A DNA stretch of 64,000 nucleotides from Thamnaconus septentrionalis (taxonomy: Eukaryota; Chordata; Actinopteri; Tetraodontiformes; Monacanthidae). Below the pieces are notes generated by a model. The model made no database searches and was not told where the DNA came from. It worked only from the letters and a program-made list of their open reading frames with translations. Position 1 is the stretch's first letter. Each line of letters opens with the position of its first letter. The position numbers were made by a program, and so were the translations under genes. The stretch lies in the NCBI GenBank assembly GCA_009823395.1, contig CM020506.1, positions 22,472,501 through 22,536,500 of the forward strand. Reading direction: 5' to 3'. Shown one piece after another: positions 39,686 to 52,244 of the stretch.

Positions 39686-39985
39686 TGACCTTTCTGTGTG
39701 GAGTTTGCATGTTCTCCCCGTGTCTGCGTGGGTTCTCTCCGGGTTCTCCGGCTTCCTCCCACACTCCAAAAACATGCATGTGAGGTCAATTGAATATTCT
39801 AAATTGTCCGTAGGTGTGCATGTGGTGTGAATGGTTGCTTGTCTCTATGTGGCCCTGCGATGAACTGGCGACTTGTCCAGGGTGTCACCCTGCCTTCGCC
39901 CTAAGACAGCTGGGATAGGCTCCAGCAGACCCCCGTGACCCTGAATTGGAATAAGCGGGTATAGAAGATGAATGAATGAATGAAT
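39686..39985 (+). mobile_element. SINE copy 3, head missing
   Basis: Starts at ctgtgtggagtttgcatgtt and runs through the common tail to (ATGA)n. The tRNA-like head is absent, so it is 5'-truncated. Confidence 0.75.
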
Positions 39986-40197
39986 GACTGTCTCATCATC
40001 GCCATCATCATTTTCTAAAATGTATGAAAAGGAAAATGTTTCTACGTAGCTCAGTTTAAATAATCAAAAACTGCAGGCTGCCTGCAGGGTGACAGTGTGC
40101 CAAGTGCAGTATATATTTAGCGTGGATGTTTACCGTCGCGACGGAGATCACAGTGGAGCTTGCAGCTGCAACAGCAGCAACATTAGCAGCATTAGCA

Positions 40198-40380
40198 CTA
40201 GCTAATATCAAACACTCCACAGTCCTGGAATTTAATTCCATGCTGGGTCGACAGATGTGTTTGCATATTTGAGGTATTTGCACCACATGAGACGACAGCA
40301 TTGCACTGATTACACACGGCAGTGTTCTCATCTCTTTTTCCGAACTGGAGCCATGCTTTCGATCTCTTCCTTCGCTCCAT
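40198..40380 (-). pseudogene. BED-type zinc finger fragment (ZBED/hAT transposase N-terminus)
   Basis: The minus-strand frame begins MERRKRSKAWLQFGKRDENT and carries C-x2-C (CNQCNAVV) and H-x4-H (HLSTQHG) spaced as in BED zinc fingers, the DNA-binding N-terminus of hAT transposases. About 60 codons are open and no catalytic domain follows. It is probably the coding remnant of a deleted hAT element around 40060-40740. A domesticated short ZBED gene is a less likely alternative. Confidence 0.6.
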
Positions 40381-41038
40381 GTTTCCTCCTGGCTAAAGGA
40401 GATGCGCGTCGCAGTGTTCCTGACTACCGCGACATGATGTGACATAAAAGGTACAGAGCGGTTTCCGTGCATTTGGTGTAAATTGGGGGTAACCCAACAT
40501 GACGCGTGACGCAACGTGACATGCCTCCGTGCTGGGAAATGGAAGGATCGTAAAGAAGAATCGATAACATTGGAGGTGTACGAATCCGATGGAATGCTGA
40601 CGGCACAAAGTGTAAAATCGAAGATATGGTTTTGTTGTAGCCCCCCAACAGCACACAGCGTTGTTGTCTGCATCTACAAATCACCATCGCTTTCCTTACT
40701 GAACACCTGCTGCGCCGCCATCAGCTGATTGTCAAAAGAATCACCAACACACACATGTTACTGGCGGTTTTGATGAAAATAAAGAAAACATTATGGCCGA
40801 GGGAAATCAGTTGTCTCAGGCAGCCCAAACCAAAACGTTACCAGGATGCTGACTTCATTTACTAACACTGGAAGAAAGCAATGCTAGATGTGAGTCTTGG
40901 TAGCTCACAGAGGTGGACAGCTGATAGATAGCGCTCACTGCAAAAGTGTAAACTGGTGCTCATTTCGAAAAACTGGAATCTAATGTGAGAGAACCAGTCT
41001 GAACAAGATAAACTTAAATAGTCCTGTTTCCAACACAG

Positions 41039-43170
41039 ACGGAGAGCAGAGTCTCCAGATGTGAAGAGTGATGACTCCAAAGCTGAACCTCTGTTCCTCA
41101 GTGAAGACCCAGGAGCTGCCAGCCACACCAAGACTGCCCACAGTAAGACTGTCCACCTGCACCTCCTTCACATCTCACTCCATCATGTCAGGACCTCCAG
41201 TGAGAAGATCCACTGGGGGACATTTAGAGCAAACAGTCAGACAATCATACAGCAGCAGCAGCTTCACCACATCAGCTGAAAAATGGAGTTTGGATGCTTT
41301 CACCTTCAAGTTGTGGACAGGAAATGATGCTCACACTGTCACACTGATGTTTTCTTCTCCAACCTTCTCTCAGCTCCAGAGGTTGGTGGTCTGCAGGAGC
41401 TTCTACAGCAGCATAAGATCAGTCTGGAGAGGAGATGTGAATGTGTGACTGAAGGTGATGAAGCAGGAAGTCAAACCCTCCTCAACAGCATCTACACTGA
41501 GCTCTACATCACTGAGGGACTGAGTGAAGACGTCAACAGACATCATGAGGTCAGGCAGCTGGAGACCAAGAAGAGCCTCCATGACCGTCCAATCAGTTGC
41601 AGTCAGATCTTTGAAGCCTCACCTGAGCAGCTGGGACTCAGAGTCAGAGTGGTGCTGACCAACGGCGTCGCTGGGGTTGGAAAAACCTTCTCAGTGCAGA
41701 AGTTCACTCTGGACTGGGCCCAGGGCCTGGAGAACCAGGACCTTCATCTGGTGCTTCCTCTCTCATTCAGGGAGCTCAACTTGGTCAAAGAGCAGCACTA
41801 CAGTCTTCTGGAGCTGCTCCATGTTTTCCATCCAACGTTAGAGAAGCTCACAGCAGAGCAGCTGCATGTCTGCAAACTTCTCTTCATCTTGGACGGCCTG
41901 GATGAAAACAGACTGGTTCTGGACTTTGAGGAGAACCAGGTGGTGACTGACGTCTATCAGAAGAGGTCAGTCAGCGTCCTTCTAACAAACCTGATCAGAG
42001 GAGATCTGCTTCCCTCGGCTCTGCTGTGGATAACTTCCAGACCTGCAGCAGCCAATCAGATCCCTCTGTCATGTGTGAACAGGCTGACAGAAGTACGAGG
42101 CTTCACCGACGACCAGAAGGAGGAGTATTTCAGGAGAAGGTTCAGAGATGAAGATGTGTCCAGCAGGATCATCTCCCACATCAAGGCCTCCAGGAGCCTC
42201 CACATCATGTGTCAGATCCGGGTCTTCTGCTGGATCACTGCCACAGTTCTGGAGAGCATGTTGAACTCAGAGCAGAGCGGAGAGCTGCCCAAGACCCTGA
42301 CTGACATGTACTCACACTTCCTGCTGGTCCAGACCAAGAAGAAGCAGCAGAGGTATGGAGCAGGTCCACAGGAGCTGACGGAGGCTGACAGGGAGCTTCT
42401 TCTGAAGCTGGGCAAGCTGGCATTTGAACATCTGGAGAGTGGAAACATCATGTTCTACAGTGAAGACCTGGAGAAGTGTGGACTCAGTGTGACTGATGCC
42501 TCTGTGTACTCAGGAGTTTGTACAGAGATCTTCAGAAGAGAGAGTGTGATCTTCCACAAGACCGTCTACTGCTTTGTTCATCTGAGCGTCCAGGAGTTTC
42601 TGGCTGCAGTCTACAGCTTCTACTGTCACACCACCAACAGGAAGACAACAGGAGATGATCAATCTGGAGAATCCCTGGATGAGTTCTTGAGGAGGATGAT
42701 GGTGAAATCCCTGCAGAGTCCAAACGGTCACCTGGACTTTTTTGTTCGCTTTCTTCATGGACTCAGTCTGGAATCCAACCAGAGACTCTTAGGAGGCCTG
42801 CTGGGTCTCACTGACAAGCATCCAGGAACCTTAGAGAATATCATTAACAACCTGAAGGAGATGAACACTGGTGATGTTTCTCCTGACAGAAGCATCAACA
42901 TCTTCCACTGTCTGCTGGAGGTGAAGGATCAGTCAGTGCATCAGGAGGTCCAAGAGTTCCTGCAGTCAGAGAACAGATCAGAGAGGAAACTCTCTGCCAT
43001 CCAGTGTTCAGCTCTGGCCTACATGCTGCAGATGTCAGAGGAGGTTCTGGAGGAGTTGGACCTGGAGAAGTACAAGACAACCTGGGAGGGAAGATTGAGA
43101 CTGATTCCAGCTGTGAGGAACTGCAGGAAGGCTGTGATACGTTCAAGGTACGTAAACACTGTGTGCATGC

Positions 43171-43233
<63 letters not shown>

Positions 43234-46200
43234 AACGAGGGAAACACTGAGTGATCACTTTTAGCAGGAGGCTGTCAACACAGGGCTAACTCAGCTGCTT
43301 TGTGTTGGATGGTGAGTGGAGAGAAGCTGCTCCACTGGAGTCCAGGATGGAGATGAAGAATGAGGAGCTTTGATCAGTGTGAAGGATTCATGCAGACAGT
43401 CAATCAACACAATCAACACATTGAACACACAAACACATCACATCCTTCCTTCATTTGGCAGCAGACAATAAAACAGCAGTTTTATCAAAGATGCAGTGAG
43501 TCCAAAGAGACGCCAGTGAAGGAACTCTGATCCAGTGAGCATCATGTTGAGTTGAAGCAGCAGATCAGAGCAACGCTGTTGGTCACAACAGGACGTGTTG
43601 ACACTCAGTGGCTGGAACACACTGGAGTGTGAAGCTGCACTGAGTTCCCTTGTTGAGGAGACTGTACTGGAGACACTGAGGACCGGGGGGTTAATCGCAA
43701 TAGTGTCCTGAGTTAACTAGCGAGTAATTGCAAATTAATTGCACATTTTTAACCTGCTCCATATTTAACTTTAACAAGATATTTATTGTGTTTCTTAAAC
43801 TACAGGAAAAACTGGAGAGCACAATAATAATTATTTTGTGGAAATACTCTATTTTATTTTCATTGGAACATTTCAAAACGATTACCGTACAAACTTAAAC
43901 TGTGTGTGTATTTGTATGTTTGTTTGTTTCATCTCTCTTGCACTGATACTGAAAACAATTTTGAAAATTGCTATTATTTAGAAAAGTAACTTTTCTCATG
44001 TTTCTTTGAGTAACTTTCTGTCCAGTTTGACGCGATCGCCTCTGGCTCGCGCACAAAATAGGCCAGACATTGAAACGATCACTGCACAGCGGCGGAGGTG
44101 CTCGCCGCTTGGAATCTGGTGTGAACAACACCATCGGTTAACAAGGCGGAGCTGAAAGAAAGCGGGCTCCGTTCTGCTGCACTTCCGCGGCCGGTGTGAA
44201 TCAGGCGTTAATCACACGCTAAAAAATGAGTGCTGTTAAAAAGAGTTTGAGTTAATGTGTTAATAACACATTCACTTCGACAGCCCTAACAATAATGTAC
44301 GTGGATTTCATCCTGAAACCTAGAAAACTAAGTTTGTCCAAAAAAATCATGAAAAAGGAAAACTTCATTGACTATAAGATGGAAACACTTTGAAACGAAG
44401 ACTGCACAAACGCACACACATTTCCTTTGAGCATCCCAATCATCGTGGAATTGATCGCACATGAGCGCGAGCCACGCTCCTCCCTCAGAATGCCTCCACA
44501 TACATTTGCATATCTATAGAAATTAACTTTGCAGATTGGAATTTCTTTCATTCCACAATCGATCTCAGCATGAAAAAGAAAAACTTCATTGACGCTGGAA
44601 ACGCTGGAAACACTTCAAAGCGAAGTAGAGACTTGGAAAGATGCAAATATCACCACGACAGACAGAGTTAATACATGGGTCTCATCATATCTCTGTTCTC
44701 TGCTGCGCTCCATCACTCTCCAGCGTTATCCACCACGTCTTCCAAAGGAAGAAGACCCGGACTCGAATCACAGCCGTAGCAGCTCCTGGATTTACACCTA
44801 CGGGAGGAACAGAGCATCAAAGCTAGCCTGCGAAGTATCCTCAACAAAATCCGTGAATGAATTTAGAAAAGACGATAGAGCTCCACTCCCCGACATTAAA
44901 CAAGGGCTGCAGAGAGCAAATGACAGACTGGATGAAGCAGAAGGGAGAATAGATGAAACGGAGAACGTGCTCCTGACGTCAAAGCTAGTTAAGCTGTTCG
45001 TTTTTTTCCCACCGAATAGGACACCCAGGAATAGCACACAAGGAATACTAGTCACTGCTTCATTCCTTTTGATTGTATGATTTTTGAAGGAAGCAAAGCA
45101 AAGGTAATAAACCTGAACACATGAAACAATGGTTGGCATATACAGAAAAAAACTCATAGAAATGTAAACTCATAATTTCTTAACCAATACCAAACCATAA
45201 GATTATTTGTAGCAACTATACTAGAAATATATAAATATATTTTATATTAAATACACATTCAAGCCAGTTATTAATTTAAGTTAATATGTAAATTTTGCTT
45301 TTGGAATAACAGACAATAGACTACATAATATAATACAAATACTATAATAGAATGTATGTAATAAATAATATAGTTTTATAATTTGTGAAAGCAAAGTGCT
45401 CTAAACAATCCATCCGCCGCTGAACCTGTCCTGCAATCAACGTGAACAACCGGTTATAAACTGCGACTCTCATTGAGCCCCGGAACTTCTACCAGGAAGC
45501 AGTAGCAAGTTTCTCTCTGCTGTTGTTTGCATTCTGCTACAACAACACCCGGTGAACCGACAAAACAGTTCACCCAGTTGTGACGCTAACACAGCACTCG
45601 CCAAACCAACCCCCAATGCAAACCCAAAATGATAATAAAATATGTCCGATCTGGCACAGTAATCTGCTGCCTTCCAGGAGCCTGTGCACAAAAACAGTGA
45701 AGCAAAGCTTCATGAACATAAGCAGAACGGATAACAGAAGACAAACAAGCAAGCACATTTACTGTAGAGATGGGACAAGCTCACCAGCTGGGTGTGCGCT
45801 GGGCCATTCAACAGAAAGTTGTGCACAGGTGAACACGCTACTTATAATGAGATACACCCCTTGCTTATGAATGCACACGCCCTTTCGCCACTGTCACCAT
45901 AACGTGCTCCAATAGAGATAAACTCAACCCAAGCGGCTAACGCAACCCTAGGCTAGCTTGGAGGCACGGCTGATTGACCACAAAGCCCGATCGTAGAGGG
46001 AGAACCTGAGGATTTATGGAATACTCCAAGACAAAGAGGTCACTGACATGACTGGCTTGCTGGATAGCCTGTTGAAGACCTCACTTGAGTTTCCAGAGGA
46101 TGGGTGGGTCGCTACATCCAAGGCCTGCCCGACCTGTCTGGACCCTGCCTACGACTTCCTGATGCTGCAGCCTGCCCATCGCCTTCTGCACCTCCACTGC

Positions 46201-49200
46201 CCTCCACTTCCTTCCAGTTGCAACTCTGGCATTTGCTTCTGCCACTGTCCTGTCGAGGGATTCCCCTACCTCCATCGCCAGCCTTGCCTTCTCTTGCCTG
46301 TAACCCAGGGTGATGGATTTCAGGGGTAGTTGGAGTGAATTCCGACCATACAGGCCAGCTGCTGAGAAACACCATGGCAGCCCAAGCCATTTGCGAATGA
46401 AGGGTTGGCTTTTGCCTCCATCCGGCTGATGAGGTGACTTCACACAGCTTTAGAGGCCACATCACCCTTGGGGACAGGGTGAAGTGTCAGCACCACACCT
46501 TGTGCTTTCCGGGTAACTGGGTTGAGTTGATCTTTGACAGGCCTTCTGAAAGCTGCTGAAGGATGGTTCTCCCCATGTCCTTATCTGAGAGACCAGATGT
46601 ATATAGTCTTCCCAGGCTTCGGATAGGCTGATCCACGATGAGGGGGATGTCTTCCCCACCGATGGTAAAAGCGACTCTGTCATTCCTCTCCCCTTTCCGC
46701 AACGAGAGGCTCCTTGACTTTTTGGGCTTGAACTTCATCCTTGCCCAGGTGATCAGTTCGTCCAGCCTCTTCAGCAGCCTGGAAGTGTATGGTGCAGTTC
46801 GTAGAAGACAAGTGATATCGTCCATGTAGCTCCTTAGGGGCGGGAGCCTCTGGCCTGTAGGCAGTTGGACACCGCCCACCACCTGCCTTGCCCCGATCAG
46901 GATGACCTCGAAGGCTGCTGCGAAGAGGATGGGGGAGATGGAGCATCCCATTGCAATCCCTACTTCTAGTTGTTGCCAACCAGTAGTGACCTTCTTTAGT
47001 GCGAAGCACATGAACATGTCCTGGTAGTAGCTCATGATCATGGCCTTGATGTTGTCTGGGATGTAGAAGAAGTCGAGGGCATATGATATCAGCTGGTGTG
47101 GCACTGACCCATAGGCATTGGCTAAGTCCAGCCATATGACATGCAGATCTTTCTTCTCTCTCTTGGTGGTCTGAATCTGTTCCCAAATAATGGAAGCATG
47201 CTCTACGCAGCCGGGGAAACCTGTAATTCCAGCTTTCTGGCAGCTTGTGTCGATATACCCATTTTCCATTAGGTACGTGGTCATCCTTCTTGCCATCACT
47301 GAAAAGAATATTTTCCCCTCCACGTTCAGTAGGGCAATGCTTCTGAACTGCTCGATGGTCTTGGTGTTCTGTTGTTTGGGAATAGAGACTGCCACTGCCC
47401 TTTGCCACTTAGATGGTATGCTCTGCCTGGTCCAGATGACTCTTAGCAGGGTACATAGGAGCCTCAGCACTCTTGGGCAGTTCTTATATAGCTTGTACGG
47501 AATTCCGTTTGGGCCTGGTGCTGAAGCTGTTCTTGCCCGCTGGCTCTGATTACTGATGAGTCACCCTTTCATACTCCCAGATAGGCCTTATTTAAATCTA
47601 GGGTGGCATAAGTGGCATGTGTTCCATTTTGTTTTAGTCATGCATATAAAAAACATTGTCCAATCCTCTTCTACCTAGCTTGCACCCACACCTGAACATA
47701 GGCAACACTTCTATTCATTTTTTTCTAATTATAATGAATGGGACCTGTTAGGCAGCCATCCTCAACTTGCTTAATTATTCAGTTTTTGTTTGTTTGTTTG
47801 TTTTATTATTTTTGTCGCTCTCTTTTTCTTTTGGACTCTGGCGGAATGTAGCCACATACTAGAGGGTGACACGGGAGTGGATTTTCACTCCCGTCCCATC
47901 CCACTCCCACTGAAAAAATCCCGTCCCATCCTAGTCCCAGTGAAAATTACTCCCACTCCTCTGCTCCCATTCAGAATGACTCACACTCCCATAAAGCTCC
48001 CATCTTGGAGGTCAGGTACATTAAAAAACAACAACAACAAACAAACAACTTAAGTTGCAGTTTCAAAGTTTTACTCATTTATTGAACAGTTTGTCACCCC
48101 CTTTCTCCTCATGGACTCTCAACAAATTGGAAAAAATTGAAAGAAATAAAAATGCAAATAAAACAAATAAACAAATACAAGTGCAGGAGACTGAAAGAAA
48201 TAAAAATACCACAACCACAAATTTCCTTCCCCACAATTTCTCTACATTGCTGTGTAGAAACAAAAGTGCGTTTGATCTACCTGGTTGATACAAGGATGAT
48301 TCTGTAACACACAGCTGGCATGGTAGGACTGGGTGGACTGTGGTACCCATCGTTCTGCCAGCTCTCTTTGGAAGGAACCCCAGCGAGGTCAACAGCTGTT
48401 GGCACCGCAGCTCCTTGTCACACAGTGTTCTGAAGGGCTGCGGCTCGGAGCAGAGTTCTAAAAGAATCGCCCTTCAGAACTTACGGCTCATGAAGTCTGG
48501 ATGGTCTCTTAAAATTCTTTCGTGGCAAACTACTCTATTCACCTCGTCCTCCATAGTGCCCATGCTTCCGCTTTAGCTTTAGCTTTATTTTCTACACCTC
48601 TGTGCACGCATGCTTTGGTACTGATCAATATAAATGAATGTGTTGTTCGTCAAAGCCTATTGGAAACCGCTTCAGTAATTGTTCCCCAACACAACCAGTG
48701 AGTGTTGCCAAAAGATTTGCAAGTGTACAAATGTATGTACGCAAGTTAGAGACTTGACGTGGAGCACCGCACATTTCCACCGTCAAGTCACTTTTTGTAC
48801 ATCCGAACGTGAACATCGAAACGGACGTACGGGATGGGTTTTTGTGCGTACATACTTTTTGTACGTGAGGCCCCTGGTGATGATGATGATGATGATGAAG
48901 ATGATGATGATGATGATGCAGTTGATCAGACATTTATGAGTCTCGAATCACTTTCACAGTCTTTGGAATCTCACATGTTGACCACAACTTCTCACTCTGC
49001 TCTCCTTCATACAGTTCTCTCTCAGAGCTTCAGTGTGCAGTGGTGTCTTCAGCTCTGAAGTCCAGCCCCTCCCACCTCACACTGCTGGACCTGACTGACA
49101 CCACCCTGGAGGATCCTGGAGTGAAGCTGCTCTGTTCTGGACTGCAGAGTCCAAACTGCAGACTGGAAGTTCTCAGGTCAGTTCCTGCTTTCTACTGGTG

Positions 49201-51531
49201 GACAGTGTGTGTCAGCAGATGACAACTAGTGTGTAACGCTGCTAAGTGTGAAGACTTTGAAGCAGATTATTAAAGACTAATCTAGACAAAGTGGATGTTG
49301 TTGATATTTTCATGTCAACAATCTGCAGCCAGAAAAGACTTTTGATGGTGGAAGAAAGTGTGGAAAATGTCTCCAGTCACTTTGGAGCTCAATTGAAGTT
49401 GTTGATTGGTGATGAAGGTCACATGACTGAGCAGAAGATCCTGTGAAGAAATATTAGAGGCAGATTAATAGTGCAGCAGTATTTCTTCATCTTGTCCTTT
49501 GAATGTGTTTGACTTGTAACGAGACTCTGATGACTGAAAACAGCCACAAGCACACAAAGGACTCACTGATTATTTTCCATCTTCACTGCTGATTGGCCGC
49601 ACACTGACTGACACACTGCTGCTGTTATTGTGTTGACAACACACTGGCACAATGACTCGTTTGAGGGAATGACTCAGTGATCCGAACAGCCGCACATCTG
49701 GATCATCAACAGGGAGAAATGACTCTTAATATGACATTTAAAACATGGAAGAAATCAAGTATTTATTCTTTATTCAGGTTGAGTTACTGCTGGTTGCCAG
49801 AGCTCAGCTGTGATTGGCTGCTCTCAGCTCTGAAGTCGAACCCCTCCCACCTGAGACACCTGGACCTGGGTTGGAACCAGCTGCAGGATTCATCAGTGAA
49901 GGAGCTGAGTGGTTTTCTGCAGAGTCCAGACTGTAAACTGGAGACTCTGAGGTCAGTTCACCCTCTTCACTCTACAACTTCTATCACTCTTGTTATTGTC
50001 CTTATGATTTTCACTTCACTGCTGTTGGAAATTCAATATGCAGTCACTGCTTTGTGTTTGAAATGTATGAAACTGCGTGGAAAGGCACAGTGTGTAAAAA
50101 CCTGCCATCTAGTGGTCAGATTTCAGATTGCAGGGTTTATTCACTCACCCTCTCCATTTCTTTCGTTGCAGATTCTGTAGTCAACATTTCACTTTGATTT
50201 TCAGAGTGATGACACCCTGGAAAAACTCTCCATCATTATAAACTCCCCATCATTTCTTCTTTATTCAGGTTGTGGAGCTGCAATTTGTCAGAGCTCAGCT
50301 GTGATTGGCTGCTCTCAGCTCTGACGTCCAACCCCTCCCACCTCAGAGACCTGAACCTGAGTGAGAACCAGCTGCAGGAATCATCAGTGAAGGGGCTGAG
50401 TGGTTTTCTGCAGAGTCCAGACTGTAAACTGGAGGTTCTGGGGTCAGTTCAACCTCTTCACTCTACAACTTCTGCAGTGATTGTTGTCATGACTTTGAAT
50501 ATAGTTTGTTGGAATTCACTTTGATTCCATTAGAAATGTGTTAAACTGGATTTAAATTACACACACACACACAAACACACCCAACTGTGAATGTCTCTCT
50601 CCATCCTTTCTTCTTTATTCAGGTTAGGTACCTGCAGGTTGTCAGAGATCAGCTGTGATTGGCTGCTCTCAGCTCTGAAGTCCAACCCTTCCCACCTCAG
50701 AGAGCTGGTGCTGAGTGGGAACAAGCTGAAGGATTCATCACTGAAGGAGCTGAGTGGTTTTCTGCAGAGTCCAGACTGTAAACTGGAGGCTCTGAGGTCA
50801 GTTCACCCTCTTCACTCTACAACTTCTGCAGTGATTGTTGTCATGACTTTGAATTGAGTTTGTTCAAATTCACTTTGTTTCCATTAGAAATGTGTAAAAC
50901 TGGATTTAAATTACACACACACACACACACACGTGCCCAACTGTGAATGTCACTCTCCATCATTCTTTATTCAGGTTGAGGAACTGCAGTTTGTCAGAGC
51001 TCAGCTGTGATTGGCTGCTCTCAGCTCTGAAGTCCAACCCCTCCCACCTCAGAGAGCTGGTACTGACAGGGAACCAGCTGAAGGATTCAGCAGTGAAGCC
51101 GCTGATGGATCTTGTCCACAGCAGAGACGCTAAACTGGAGAGTGTGAGGTCAGTACTGGTTTAAAACCAGTGGATGATGGTTTCAGCACCAAAGCCAGTT
51201 GATCCCACAGCAGAGGTCCAGTGTTCCCAGTCACAGTGTGAGAGGAGGATGGTGACGTCCAGCTGCTCTTCATTCATCCAACATCTGTTGCCAAACTGCT
51301 TCTTCTCTCAGTTGACCACTCAATTATTGATCAGTTCATCTTCATCAGGCCTCAGTATCAGTCCAACACTCCATGGTCACATGACCTCCATATTATCCAC
51401 ACTTGACATGTGACTGAGAGTCTGGTTCTTCTCACCAGTCACTCCATCAACAGTCAACGTCTTTGTGATGATGCGTCCAAGGACCATGAGTCCTGACTCC
51501 TGCTGTCTCTTCTTCTCTCTACAGGTATTGA
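41039..51531 (+). CDS. NLRC3-like NLR gene 2 (FISNA-NACHT-LRR), open frame
   Basis: Exons: N-terminal repeat-type exon 41039-41142 ([20 protein letters not shown]...), FISNA-NACHT 41374-43147, LRR exons 49015-49176, 49778-49951, 50269-50442, 50623-50796 and 50975-51148, and a terminal exon at 51525 that adds only a tyrosine before TGA (51529-51531). All joins keep phase and no stop interrupts them. The predicted product is a cytosolic nucleotide-binding innate-immune sensor. No leader exon with an ATG was found between 39388 and 41039, so the true 5' end is unknown. It may use a start inside the FISNA exon, an unrecognised exon, or the leader of gene 1. No B30.2 domain follows the LRRs. It is convergent with svbp. 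Confidence 0.85.
41374..43147 (+). CDS. FISNA-NACHT exon of NLR gene 2 (intact)
   Basis: The frame is uninterrupted for about 590 codons. It has Walker [15 protein letters not shown], Walker [41 protein letters not shown] and an HD2 end [20 protein letters not shown]. It is nearly the same as the gene 1 exon, differing by scattered substitutions and by a short deletion (KKSLHDRP against a longer [14 protein letters not shown]). Even the introns on either side align, so the pair is a recent duplication. Confidence 0.93.
43177..43229. repeat. (GT)n microsatellite after the NACHT donor of gene 2
   Basis: Dinucleotide run homologous in position to 28613-28656. A segment present after the tract in gene 1 (28657-28755) is missing here. 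Confidence 0.95.
43684..44288. mobile_element. hAT-like MITE inserted in the NLR gene 2 intron
   Basis: The block interrupts sequence that is contiguous in gene 1 (gaggacc|ttggggttcattt at about 29240). Its ends, gggggttaatcgcaatagtg and ttcgacagccctaac, and the internal gtaattgcaaattaattgcac / gttaatgtgttaataacac resemble fish hAT MITEs whose termini read AGGGCTGTC with TTAATCGC-rich subterminal DNA. No transposase was seen. Confidence 0.55.
44589..45080 (+). pseudogene. L1 ORF1-like fragment
   Basis: The open frame of 163 codons includes [20 protein letters not shown] and RIDETENVL, a heptad-like coiled coil similar in style to the ORF1 protein of L1-type LINEs. No RT follows. The left half is shared with 29500-29690 in the paralogous intron. 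Assignment is tentative. Confidence 0.35.
46075..47550 (-). mobile_element. Non-LTR-type reverse transcriptase, large open frame, clade uncertain
   Basis: The minus-strand frame 47470-46487 (327 codons) carries RT blocks in order: [71 protein letters not shown] and the catalytic YMDDITCLL. These are followed by [19 protein letters not shown] and [16 protein letters not shown]. After a frame change at about 46480, conserved C-terminal text continues at 46443-46081 ([55 protein letters not shown]). No endonuclease was recognised to the right. A YMDD rather than FADD core and this C-terminal block set it apart from the other LINEs in the window. Confidence 0.75.
47855..48010. repeat. CTCCC-rich repeat fragment
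   Basis: Repeated cccgtcccatccc / actcccactgaaaa words at 47879-47995 resemble a common fish hAT-MITE terminus. The other end was not located. Confidence 0.35.
48878..48920. repeat. (ATG)n microsatellite upstream of the first LRR exon, gene 2
   Basis: Paralogous with 33328-33366; both precede agttgatcagacatttatgag and the first LRR exon. Confidence 0.9.
49015..51531 (+). CDS. LRR exons and terminal exon of NLR gene 2
   Basis: Five LRR exons (one of 54 codons, four of 58) match the modules of gene 1. Examples are [40 protein letters not shown] and [20 protein letters not shown]. The last LRR exon aligns with the last of gene 1 ([15 protein letters not shown]). The acceptor tctctacag at 51524 opens the terminal exon; codon AG|G TAT TGA gives Arg-Tyr-stop. 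Gene 2 has one LRR exon fewer than gene 1. Confidence 0.85.
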
Positions 51532-51765
51532 GGGAGGATGAGGAGGAGAGTGAAGAGAACTCTATCTGGTGATCAGAGCAGGTCTGCGCTGAGGCTCAGT
51601 CCCGAATTACAAAAAAAGAAGATTGCACAAACACCAGAAAGAGAAAACAAACGCAGGATGTGGGAAACAGTCAAGCTGCACTAGAGGTTCCACTAATCAG
51701 GAGGGAAAGATGAGCTAAAAAAAAAAAAGAAGAGGTGAACTCAACAACATAAATGTGTAGATAAA
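51532..51765 (+). other. Probable 3' untranslated region of NLR gene 2
   Basis: It includes gagcaggtctgcgctgaggctcagtcccgaat (51574-51606), related to the tandem tail units at 19620-19831. An AATAAA-like ataaataaat lies at 51761-51770. Extent is inferred. Confidence 0.4.
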
Positions 51766-52244
51766 TAAATATAAAAACAGCAAATTCAAACACACTGTCC
51801 CAGTAAAATGTAACCAAGACCGTGGCGAGACTCAGAGACGACGGCCTGGATGAGGCAGCCGTGCTACTAACATCCTGCTTGAAGGTTTTTTTTTTTCCTT
51901 TGTGATATGTTAGGAAGTGAAACACTTTTGTTCTTCGCTGTTGGACACTTGTGACAGAAGAACAAAGGTTGGACAATGATGAAATGTCCAACTAATAAAA
52001 GGAGACAGAAAGTAAAAAGGAAGCAAATTGATAAAAGTCCTCTTTTAAAAACAGGCTTTGTTTCAATACAATGATTTGTCCTTAGAGCTACACATACTGT
52101 TACTGCATAAGACAACATCAACAGAAACATGTTTTGATCACTGGAAAAGAGCACACAAGCCCTTTGACCCAATACTTTGTAACAAGGAAATGCTTTTGAC
52201 CTGACTTGGCTCCTATAGGAACAACACTTTGTGGTATATTCAAG

